This document shows positions 7,058 through 14,850 of a DNA stretch of 62,559 bases, piece after piece. The stretch comes from Burkholderiales bacterium RIFOXYD12_FULL_59_19 (GTDB lineage: Bacteria; Pseudomonadota; Gammaproteobacteria; Burkholderiales; Burkholderiaceae_C). The position numbers were made by a program, and so were the translations under genes. The stretch's first letter is position 1. Every line of letters starts with the position of its first letter. The notes under the pieces are model-generated. The model was not told the DNA's origin. It searched no databases and worked only from the letters and a program-made list of their open reading frames with translations. The stretch spans positions 1-62,559 of the forward strand of contig MESQ01000030.1 of assembly GCA_001771065.1 (NCBI GenBank), read 5' to 3'.

Positions 7058-8352
7058 TTCGCTGGTTTTACTCCTGTTTGATGTGGCTGGTTCAGCCATT
7101 ACTCAAGCGCAAATTGATGCGCCGCAGTGTGATGGAACCAGGTTATGGGCAATACATTGACGAGCGTTTTGGCCGCTATGCCCAATCGGTGTCCGCACAT
7201 GCAGGCCCCACGGTATGGCTGCACACCGTATCCCTGGGTGAGACCCGTGCCGCTGCCGTGTTGGTGACGGCACTGCGTCAGCAGTTGCCGCAGATGCGCT
7301 TGCTGCTCACCCATGGCACGGCCACCGGCCGCGCTGAAGGCCTGAAACTTCTGCAGACAGGCGACCTGCAAGCCTGGCAGCCGTGGGACACGCCAGCTGT
7401 TGTGCAGCGCTTTCTGAACCACTTCAAGCCAGATCTGGGCATTCTGATGGAAACCGAGGTCTGGCCGAATCTGGTCCACGGTTGCCAGCGCTTGTGTGTC
7501 CCGCTGGTGTTGGTGAACGCCCGCTTGAGTGAGAAATCTCTAAGGCAAGCGCAGCGTCTGGGCTGGCTGGCAAGGCCAGCCTTTGCCGCGCTGACGGCAG
7601 TCTGGGCACAAACGCCGCAAGATGCGCAGCGCTTGCAGTCGCTGGGTGCCAAGGTGCAGGGCGTGTTGGGTAACCTCAAGTTTGATGTGGTGCCAAACGC
7701 CAGCCAATTGGCGCTGGGGCAGCAATGGCGGGCGCAACTGTCACTGCCTGTGGTGTTGTTCGCCAGCTCGCGTGAAGGTGAAGAGCTGGCGCTGCTGCAG
7801 CTACTTGGCCTTGCTTCCCGCGATGCAGCAAAGGTGCAATGGCTCATCGTGCCGCGTCACCCGCAGCGCTTTGACGCGGTGGCGGCCATGATCGAATCGC
7901 ATGGGTTTGCCGTGCAACGGCGCAGTGCCTGGGGGCAGGGCGGGCCGGCTGCCGTGGCCGATGAAAAACTGCAGATATGGCTTGGCGATTCGTTGGGTGA
8001 AATGGCGCTTTATTACGGCCTGGCAGACGCGGCCTTACTGGGCGGCAGCTTTGAGCCGCTGGGGGGTCAAAACCTGATCGAAGCCGCCGCCTGTGGCTGT
8101 CCGGTGGTGATGGGACCGCACACCTTCAATTTTTTGGAGGCGGCCGAGCAGGCCTTGGCGGCGGGTGCGGCACTGCGGGTTGCGGATCTGGCCCAAGCCG
8201 TTGCTGTGGCCAGCACGCTGTGTTTTGACAGCCATCGTTTGGAAAACGTCCGTCTGGCGGCTAACCGCTTCGCACAATCCCACCAGGGTGCAGCCCAGCG
8301 CTTGGCGGGCGTGGTGGTGCGCGAAATTTCTCACGGGACTTTGCAGAAATAG
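7054..8352 (+). CDS. waaA: 3-deoxy-D-manno-octulosonic acid (Kdo) transferase
   Basis: The 432-residue enzyme transfers Kdo from CMP-Kdo to lipid A precursor at the inner membrane. It begins with a membrane-anchoring segment (about residues 1-20). The N-terminal glycosyltransferase domain contains WLHTVSLGETRAA, with the catalytic Glu, and LMETEVWPNL. The C-terminal domain contains LGGSFEPLGGQNLIEAAACG, the nucleotide-sugar site. All are typical of WaaA. It overlaps waaC by four bases (ATGA). No clear terminator follows. Confidence 0.95.
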   Translation: MIRWFYSCLMWLVQPLLKRKLMRRSVMEPGYGQYIDERFGRYAQSVSAHAGPTVWLHTVSLGETRAAAVLVTALRQQLPQMRLLLTHGTATGRAEGLKLLQTGDLQAWQPWDTPAVVQRFLNHFKPDLGILMETEVWPNLVHGCQRLCVPLVLVNARLSEKSLRQAQRLGWLARPAFAALTAVWAQTPQDAQRLQSLGAKVQGVLGNLKFDVVPNASQLALGQQWRAQLSLPVVLFASSREGEELALLQLLGLASRDAAKVQWLIVPRHPQRFDAVAAMIESHGFAVQRRSAWGQGGPAAVADEKLQIWLGDSLGEMALYYGLADAALLGGSFEPLGGQNLIEAAACGCPVVMGPHTFNFLEAAEQALAAGAALRVADLAQAVAVASTLCFDSHRLENVRLAANRFAQSHQGAAQRLAGVVVREISHGTLQK

Positions 8353-8988
8353 TAGCGACCCACAGCGTCCTTTTTGTTTCAAATTTGTTTTTCAAGCTTG
8401 GCATTGCGCCTGCGCTACAGGCTTCGGCCATGCCCATGGCGTAGTTGCTGCCCAAAGCTTTCACGCCATATCTATCGATACGCGCGACTTCAGGACGTGC
8501 CGGACCTGGAAGACCCAACCCTGACGCTTAAATTGTTCGCAGGCAAAGGCCAGACCCGGACTTACCCGGTCACTCAAAAACTGTTGCGATTTAGTTCGGG
8601 CGTGTGGTTGCCTTGCAGAGCGTGCGCATTCTGCCAAATACCCTGGGTGCCATGTCCAGGCTCTGGGGCAGCGGTATGGGCTACACCAGGCAGCGACCTG
8701 CCCGCGCGAGTCATGCGCAAGGGCGCTGCAAACGTCTACCGGCAAATGTTTTTTTTGTGAGATCGCATCAACTGGGGTAACCACTTTCCGCTCGCGCTAT
8801 TTCATTTCGTTTGATGTAAATCAAACGCATTAATCTTAAATGCCGCGTTGTCGTTTCCACTTGGGTCGTAGGGCTATAAGATCGCGACTGTTTATCGTTG
8901 TAAAGCCAGTGTGAAGATTTGTGAACAGGCTTTAAAGCGGCGAATGGGTGAAACGGGTGTTTAAACAGTTGAATAGGACGGAGAAAAA
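8353..8988 (+). promoter_or_regulatory. Long intergenic region / leader of the mtr locus
   Basis: This 636-base stretch lies between waaA and the decaheme cytochrome gene. Open frames at 8374-8760 (plus) and 8461-8784 (minus) overlap each other. Neither has a recognisable domain or a convincing ribosome-binding site, so I do not call a gene. The right-hand third is AT-rich and holds a perfect FNR box (8811-8824), a possible -10 hexamer (CTATAA, 8874-8879) and a GGACGGAG ribosome-binding site (8977-8984) ahead of the ATG at 8989. The left two thirds could be a decayed gene. Confidence 0.55.
8811..8824 (+). promoter_or_regulatory. FNR-type box upstream of mtrC
   Basis: TTGATGTAAATCAA is a perfect match to the FNR consensus TTGAT-N4-ATCAA. 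It lies 165 bases before the mtrC start. With a -10 at 8874-8879 the site would be centred near -70 from the transcription start, a spacing used by class I activation. This suggests the electron-transfer genes are switched on when oxygen is low. The site is seen; the promoter geometry is inferred. Confidence 0.75.
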
Positions 8989-11553
8989 ATGAAAAATTCA
9001 TTATTTCGGTGGGGTACGGCGATGCTGGCATCGCTTGCCATAGCAGGTTGCGGTGGCGGCGGCAGCGGAACAGTCGCAGTTACAACGCCCGTGACAGGAA
9101 CAGCGGTCAATACCGCCATCACGACAGCCAGTGCTTCCCTGGTGAACGACACTGCAAGCAATCCTACGGCGTCGTTCACCGTTTTGCAAGATGCGGGCGT
9201 ACCCGCCGTCACCATCAATAGCCCACCCAAGGTCAACTTCGCCGTGTTTTCGGATGGTGCTGTCAAGACTGGTCTGGCGCTCTCCAATGTGCGCTTCGCC
9301 ATCGCCAAATTGGTGCCCGGTACCAGTGGCAGCCCGGACCAATGGGTTAGCTACATTAGCACGAATAAAGCGGGTGCAACCATTGCAGGCACACCGCCAG
9401 TCGTTGCTTCGGCATTGCAAGCGACAACCGACGGGCAAATGTCGCTCGAAGAAGTGGCTGCTGCAGCGCTTGTTGGGCAACTGACCTATAACCCTGACGG
9501 TTATTACACCTACGCCTTCAAGACCGATATCGCAGATGTCACCAAAACCAGCGGTGTCACCTATGAGCCTGCGCTCACGCATCGGATCGCTATACAGTTG
9601 AGTTACCAGAATGCCGCTGGTGTAACGGTAAACGTCAATCCTTACTTTGACTTCACAATTGTGGATGGCAAGTCGGTGCCGGTTGTGGCGAGTCAAACTC
9701 GCAAGATGACGGATGTTGCCTCTTGCAACAGTTGCCACGAAAAGTTGGCCTTGCACGGCGGTGGCCGCGTCGACACCCAGTACTGCGTGATGTGCCACAA
9801 CCCTGGCACGGTGGACCCGGAGAGCGGAAACAACCTTAACCTTGCCACCATGGTTCACAGTATTCACGCTGGTCGCAGAATCAAGGCAGCCACCGGTGAT
9901 GACTACACAATCTGGGGCTACCGTGACACCAAGCATGACTACGCTGAAGTGGGTTTCCCGCAAGACCTGCGCAATTGCACCAAGTGCCATAGCGCAAGCA
10001 ATTCAGCAACACCACAGGGTGACAACTGGAAAACTGCTGTCAGCAAGGAGTCGTGCCTGACCTGCCATACCGCGAAGGCCGGTGGTGTATGGGAAACCAC
10101 TCACAAAACTTATGCCAGCAGCGTGGTTGGGGCAGGTGCCGCTGCCATTGATATGACCAATGCACAATGCGTGGCTTGCCACAAAGTGGGCTCCAACATT
10201 TCGTCGGAGGTCGTGCACTGGAATCAGAATGAAGAGAATGCAGCCAAGTACAAGATGAACATCGAAAGTGCCAGCTATGACTCAGTGACTCGAAACGTGA
10301 CCGTCAAGTACTTTCTGTCTGATCCGACCAACAGCAACGCGGCTTACGACTTGACGACTGGGTGTGTCAGTGCCGCTTCATGTGCCAGCACCACGCTGTT
10401 TGGCAATCTGCGCTTTTATGTGGCCTATCAAAACATGGTGGGCCAATCAACGACAGTGACCGAGTTTTCTGCCTACAACAATGGCGGCAGCAGCGCGAAT
10501 GTATTTGCCTACAAGGGTGTTAATGACGGTACCAATCACTATACGGTTGATGTTCCGATACCCGCAGACACGGCAACCGCCGTTGCCGCAGGCACTGCCC
10601 GTGTGGTGAGCATTGGCCAGATCAAGGAGCCACAACTTGCGCTCAAATCGCTTGACCCACGCCCTGCCGTGGTCCCCGCAGCACTGGTCAATGTGGTTGC
10701 ACAGCACACTTTCAAGGATGTTGCCTTGACGGGTGCCGTGCAAGCGCGGCGTGTGATTGTTTCCAATGACAAGTGCAATGCCTGCCACGGTGCACTGGGA
10801 ACGACATCTGGTTCCAACACGCTGGCGAATGCCTTCCACAGTGGCGCCCGTAATACGGTGGAAGCTTGCGTGATCTGTCACGACGCGAACAGGTCTTCGA
10901 CGACCGTCAGGACGAATGGTCTGCGATTGAACGAGTCGTATCAGTTCAAGAACATGATTCACGGCATCCATGGCAACACCAAGCGCACTTATCCGTTCAC
11001 ACACGGCAACAAGGTGGTTGGTGCTTTCGGTAAAAATGGTTTGCTGCTGGCTGATGGTGTGACACCGATGACGGCTGGTACGGAGAACTATGCCGCCGAG
11101 GTGGCTTGGCCGGGTGTTGGCATCAATTGCAACGCCTGCCACGTTAACAACTCCTACAAAAACGATCTTGGGCCGCTGGGTGCAGCGGTGATCAGCACGA
11201 GTTTGTCAAAAACTGCGGGTGTATTTTCGAGCACTTTGATCGATGAGTTTGCGGCCACAGGTGCCTGTGTTGGCGCAACGGGTACCGTTTTGGCCAATAC
11301 CCTCGCCTGTACCAGTATTGACATGTCGAAGTTGCCGGTGATCTCGCCCAAAGCAGCAAGCTGCACCTCATGCCATGACTCCAGCGTGGCCATCGGACAC
11401 GTCACCTCCTTTGGTGGTTCAGCGTTCGGTAATATGACTCAAGGTGCAGTGGCGGGTTTGACAGGCTCTACTGCCTTGCCACGCGAAACTTGTGACGATT
11501 GCCACGCATCGGGTGGCTTCAAGGGTGTTGACATCGTTCACGGTCAACAGTAA
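8989..11553 (+). CDS. mtrC: Outer-surface decaheme c-type cytochrome lipoprotein (OmcA/MtrC family)
   Basis: An 854-residue lipoprotein with ten CXXCH heme-attachment motifs, predicted to pass electrons from the outer-membrane conduit to minerals, electrodes or other extracellular acceptors. The signal peptide ends in the lipobox IAGC (Cys21) followed by a glycine-rich linker. Heme motifs begin at Cys246, 266, 330, 356, 394 and at Cys596, 627, 714, 792, 835, giving two groups of five. The first group is preceded and separated from the second by heme-free regions of about 200 residues. That matches the four-domain fold (beta, pentaheme, beta, pentaheme) known for MtrC, MtrF and OmcA. The ATG has a good ribosome-binding site. 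First gene of the mtr locus; probably FNR-controlled. A strong terminator follows. Family call is firm; the electron acceptor is not known. Confidence 0.93.
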   Translation: MKNSLFRWGTAMLASLAIAGCGGGGSGTVAVTTPVTGTAVNTAITTASASLVNDTASNPTASFTVLQDAGVPAVTINSPPKVNFAVFSDGAVKTGLALSNVRFAIAKLVPGTSGSPDQWVSYISTNKAGATIAGTPPVVASALQATTDGQMSLEEVAAAALVGQLTYNPDGYYTYAFKTDIADVTKTSGVTYEPALTHRIAIQLSYQNAAGVTVNVNPYFDFTIVDGKSVPVVASQTRKMTDVASCNSCHEKLALHGGGRVDTQYCVMCHNPGTVDPESGNNLNLATMVHSIHAGRRIKAATGDDYTIWGYRDTKHDYAEVGFPQDLRNCTKCHSASNSATPQGDNWKTAVSKESCLTCHTAKAGGVWETTHKTYASSVVGAGAAAIDMTNAQCVACHKVGSNISSEVVHWNQNEENAAKYKMNIESASYDSVTRNVTVKYFLSDPTNSNAAYDLTTGCVSAASCASTTLFGNLRFYVAYQNMVGQSTTVTEFSAYNNGGSSANVFAYKGVNDGTNHYTVDVPIPADTATAVAAGTARVVSIGQIKEPQLALKSLDPRPAVVPAALVNVVAQHTFKDVALTGAVQARRVIVSNDKCNACHGALGTTSGSNTLANAFHSGARNTVEACVICHDANRSSTTVRTNGLRLNESYQFKNMIHGIHGNTKRTYPFTHGNKVVGAFGKNGLLLADGVTPMTAGTENYAAEVAWPGVGINCNACHVNNSYKNDLGPLGAAVISTSLSKTAGVFSSTLIDEFAATGACVGATGTVLANTLACTSIDMSKLPVISPKAASCTSCHDSSVAIGHVTSFGGSAFGNMTQGAVAGLTGSTALPRETCDDCHASGGFKGVDIVHGQQ

Positions 11554-11579
11554 GCGTTAAGCGTTACCATGGTCTACAG

Positions 11580-11610
11580 ACGGGGGGGTTTACGGGCCCC
11601 CCCGTTTTTT
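11580..11610 (+). terminator. Strong rho-independent terminator between mtrC and mtrA
   Basis: CGGGGGGG (11581-11588) pairs with CCCCCCCG (11597-11604) across an 8-base loop, followed by six T. It lies 27 bases after the mtrC stop and about 60 bases before mtrA. It should cut off or greatly reduce read-through into the next two genes. Confidence 0.85.
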
Positions 11611-11672
11611 CATGATCAGTAGGAAAGTTCCTCACTGAAAAATATCAAAATTGGACCTGTAGGGGAATCCGG

Positions 11673-12647
11673 ATGCGTATCAAACATGTGATAGCTTTTT
11701 TCTGTTTCAGTCTTTTTGGCGCACTGGGTGCAGCCTGGGCAGCAGAACCTGAACCGACCGGCGCGGCTTTCTGCGTCACTTGCCATGATGAGGACGACCT
11801 GCCGGGCATGAGTCGATCAGCACACGGCTTCTTGGCAGACAAGCGTGCGCCAGACTGCCTTGATTGCCACGGACCGAGTAAGGCGCATGCCTACGACAAG
11901 ACCGGTTCGAGCCCACTTCCCAAACCTGATGTGTCGTTTGGCAAGCTCTTTGGCAAACTCACTACCAATGAGGCGCATACCCGCAGTCAGGCTTGCCAGA
12001 GTTGCCATGACAAGGACCACAAGCGCACGCTTTGGTCGGGTAGCCAGCATGAGGCGGCAGATGTGGCATGTGACAACTGCCATAAGGTACACGCGAATCA
12101 TGACAAGGTGCTAACCAAGGCCGGACAGACTGAAGTTTGCTATACATGCCATGCCGAGCAGCGTAGCCAACTCGCCAAGCCATCACATCACCCCATTCCT
12201 GAGGGCAAGATGACGTGCTCTGATTGCCACAACACGCACGGGTCAGCCGGCCCCAAGCTTGTGAAGCGAGACACCATTAACGACACCTGCTACACCTGCC
12301 ACGCTGAAAAGCGTGGTCCGTTCGTGCAGCAACATGAACCGGTGGCTGAAAATTGTGTCAACTGCCATAACTCGCACGGCAGCGTGGTGGCTGGCATGCT
12401 CACGGCGCGTGCGCCTCTTTTGTGTCAGCAATGCCATACCCCACACGTTTCGGGCGGTGTGGGTGCGTTGGGTGGCCAAAGCGGTGTCTACGCACCCGCT
12501 GCAGCAGGTCAGGCTGTGCCTCAAATCACCAGTACGACCAATGGCAAAAACGTGGTCAATATGTGGCAGGGTCGGAGTTGCATGAACTGTCACACGCAGG
12601 TTCACGGCTCCAACAGTCCCTCCATCACCAACCCCTTGATGCGCTGA
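11673..12647 (+). CDS. mtrA: Periplasmic decaheme c-type cytochrome (MtrA/DmsE family)
   Basis: A 324-residue secreted cytochrome that would sit inside the MtrB barrel and carry electrons from the periplasm to the surface cytochrome. The signal peptide probably ends at AWA (residue 23). Ten CXXCH motifs begin at Cys34, 62, 108, 133, 156, 182, 206, 228, 251 and 303. Several are followed by xxHG, as usual in the DmsE/MtrA family, and length and heme number both match MtrA. AGGGGA at 11661-11666 serves as ribosome-binding site. The mtrB start follows after 16 bases. Its promoter is unclear, since only about 60 bases separate it from the strong terminator upstream. Confidence 0.94.
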   Translation: MRIKHVIAFFCFSLFGALGAAWAAEPEPTGAAFCVTCHDEDDLPGMSRSAHGFLADKRAPDCLDCHGPSKAHAYDKTGSSPLPKPDVSFGKLFGKLTTNEAHTRSQACQSCHDKDHKRTLWSGSQHEAADVACDNCHKVHANHDKVLTKAGQTEVCYTCHAEQRSQLAKPSHHPIPEGKMTCSDCHNTHGSAGPKLVKRDTINDTCYTCHAEKRGPFVQQHEPVAENCVNCHNSHGSVVAGMLTARAPLLCQQCHTPHVSGGVGALGGQSGVYAPAAAGQAVPQITSTTNGKNVVNMWQGRSCMNCHTQVHGSNSPSITNPLMR

Positions 12648-12663
12648 AGCACGGAGAATCATC

Positions 12664-14841
12664 ATGTTTAAGCCAATTTCATCAAATTATTTTCAGCGTT
12701 CTGCATTGACACTTGCCGTATGGGTCGCCTTCATGCCGGTCCAGGCTCAAACAAGCCCTGCCGAAACCACTATTTTTGTTGGTGCTGGTGTGCTTGATGG
12801 TGAGCGTGCAGACCGCGGCTTGTTCGATCAATACAGTGGCATACGCAAAGACAGTAGCGTTGCCGGCATGTTGGGGATTGATTACAGCTTGCGCCAGGAA
12901 GAGACTGGCCATTGGGTCGATTTTCACGGCTCTGATTTACTGGGTGATACGCGCGAACTGAACCTGGTGTGGAAAAAGCCAGGCGAATGGAAATTTACTG
13001 CCGAGTATTTGGGTCTGGTGCGAAACGAAACCAGTCAGGTGAATACAGGTTTGCTGAACGCGGGTTCAACCGTGCCTCAGGTGCTCGCCTTGGTCGGTGG
13101 TGCCGGCACAGGTTCGAATTTTGATTTGCAAACCAAGCGTAGCAAGCTGGGTGTGGGTTACACCAAGATCATTAACTCACGTATGCAGTTGGCCGTTGAT
13201 TTGAAAACCGAAGAGAAAAAGGGCTCCCGATTGTTTGGGATCGGCATGAACTGCCCTACGGTGTACGACCCAACTTGCCTTGGTACCACAGGGATAAGCG
13301 TGGGTTGGGCCACGCTGATGTTGCCTGAATCCGTTGATTCGAACCACAGCCAGATAGACGCACGATTGAGCTATGCACTTGAAAAGCTGCGGTTCAGCGT
13401 GGGCTACTATGGCTCTTTTTATCGCAATGCCAATGCGTCGCTGAACCCGGTAGTTGCAGGAAATTTATACAACCCAGTCGGCACGTTGTTACCGGTGAGT
13501 GCTGGTTTGCTTGGGTATTTGAACCAAGCTGTGGCACTGCCCCCGGACAACCAGTCGCACCAGCTTGATGTGAGTGGCAATTACAACTTTACCGACAAAA
13601 CACGCGGCACGTTCAAGCTGGCCTACAGTACAGCCTCTCAGGACGATGGTTTTGTGGTTGCCAGCCTCCCCGGTACGACCAGTCTGGGTGGGCGTGTTAA
13701 TACATCCCTGGTGCAATTGGGCGTTACTTCTCGTCCCATGCCCAAGCTCTCATTGTTAGCGGATGTGCGTTACCTTAACAAGGATGATCAGACGCCGATC
13801 CTTGCTTACAACCTAGTCGGCGTCACGCCGTATACCAATCAACAGCTTTCCAATCAAAAGACCAGTACCAAACTGCAAGCTAACTGGCAGTTCAGCCCTG
13901 ATTATCGGGGTAGCCTGGGTCTCGACTACGCCTTGATTGATCGAAGCGATTTTACACCCACCAGTGCTGTTGCAGGTATCACGGCGTTGCGCGAAACCAC
14001 TGAAGAGACTGGCTTGCGCGCAGAGTTGCGCCGTCGAATGTCAGAGAATCTGAGCGGCGCCATCAGCCTGTCAAGCAGCAAGCGCGACGGTTCAACCTGG
14101 CTCAAAGACACCAGCGGCCTGGGTGTGTCGCCCGTGACCAACCTGGCTGATCCAGCGCTCGTGAATGGTATTTTCATGCCGAATTTGGCCGACCGCCAGC
14201 GGGACAAAATCAAAATCCATGCTGACTGGATGCCAAATAAGGATTGGTCTGTTCAGTTCAGTGCCGAAGAAGGCACTGACAAGTACAGCTCGCCAAGTGT
14301 CTATGGTCTGAAAGACACCCGCATGAATCAACTCAGCGTGGACTGGTCGTATGCCGTTTCGTTCAGATTGCAACTGAACGGTTATGCGTCAACGGGTGTG
14401 CAAACCTTCAATCAAGCACGCTACGCCGGTTACAACCTGGCGTTTGACAACAGCAATACCAGTTTTGGGCTGGGGTTTACCGCCAAGCCGAATAACCAAC
14501 TGGAATTGGGTGGCAGTTTGTCCTTTGTGGATGATGTCAGCAAATACGCGCAAAGTCTCGACGGAACGGCTGATGCCTATACGGTGGCCTCGCTCGCGGC
14601 GAGTGGTGGACTGCCTGACATCACTTTCCGGCAGACTGCCCTGAAATTGTTTGGCAAGTATGCACTGGACAAGAAATCAGCAGTGCGTGTTGATTTGGTG
14701 CACCAGAATTCCACATACAACGATTGGGCCTGGGGCTATAACGGTGTGCCATACACCTACTCTGATGGAACCACACTGGGTCAAAAATCAGGCCAAAACG
14801 TTAATTTCATTGGTGTCACTTACATCTATCAGTTGCCTTGA
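12664..14841 (+). CDS. mtrB: Outer-membrane beta-barrel of the electron conduit (MtrB/PioB family)
   Basis: A 725-residue barrel protein thought to sheath MtrA and hold it in contact with MtrC. A signal peptide (about residues 1-28, ending PVQA) is followed by a long run of alternating amphipathic strands rich in aromatic and polar residues, ending in TYIYQLP. The length and the GxLGxDY-like barrel repeats match MtrB/PioB. The N-terminal CXXC pair known from Shewanella MtrB is absent; the only cysteines are Cys197 and Cys205 in one loop. The GGAG at 12653-12656 is the ribosome-binding site. The stop lies nine bases from that of the convergent tolC, with no room for a terminator between them. 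Confidence 0.92.
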   Translation: MFKPISSNYFQRSALTLAVWVAFMPVQAQTSPAETTIFVGAGVLDGERADRGLFDQYSGIRKDSSVAGMLGIDYSLRQEETGHWVDFHGSDLLGDTRELNLVWKKPGEWKFTAEYLGLVRNETSQVNTGLLNAGSTVPQVLALVGGAGTGSNFDLQTKRSKLGVGYTKIINSRMQLAVDLKTEEKKGSRLFGIGMNCPTVYDPTCLGTTGISVGWATLMLPESVDSNHSQIDARLSYALEKLRFSVGYYGSFYRNANASLNPVVAGNLYNPVGTLLPVSAGLLGYLNQAVALPPDNQSHQLDVSGNYNFTDKTRGTFKLAYSTASQDDGFVVASLPGTTSLGGRVNTSLVQLGVTSRPMPKLSLLADVRYLNKDDQTPILAYNLVGVTPYTNQQLSNQKTSTKLQANWQFSPDYRGSLGLDYALIDRSDFTPTSAVAGITALRETTEETGLRAELRRRMSENLSGAISLSSSKRDGSTWLKDTSGLGVSPVTNLADPALVNGIFMPNLADRQRDKIKIHADWMPNKDWSVQFSAEEGTDKYSSPSVYGLKDTRMNQLSVDWSYAVSFRLQLNGYASTGVQTFNQARYAGYNLAFDNSNTSFGLGFTAKPNNQLELGGSLSFVDDVSKYAQSLDGTADAYTVASLAASGGLPDITFRQTALKLFGKYALDKKSAVRVDLVHQNSTYNDWAWGYNGVPYTYSDGTTLGQKSGQNVNFIGVTYIYQLP

Positions 14842-14850
14842 TAAAAATGT

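Noticed and set aside
8374..8784. Small proteins on either strand upstream of mtrC
   Set aside because: Two overlapping antisense frames of 107-128 codons without motif, good start site or sensible composition. I list the stretch as unexplained rather than as a gene.
8353..8988. A c-di-GMP (GEMM) riboswitch before the multiheme cytochrome gene
   Set aside because: The conserved core bases and paired stems of that riboswitch class are not visible here.
9001..9990. A 329-codon open frame opposite mtrC
   Set aside because: Its cysteine- and arginine-rich sequence is the mirror of heme motifs and has no domain of its own.
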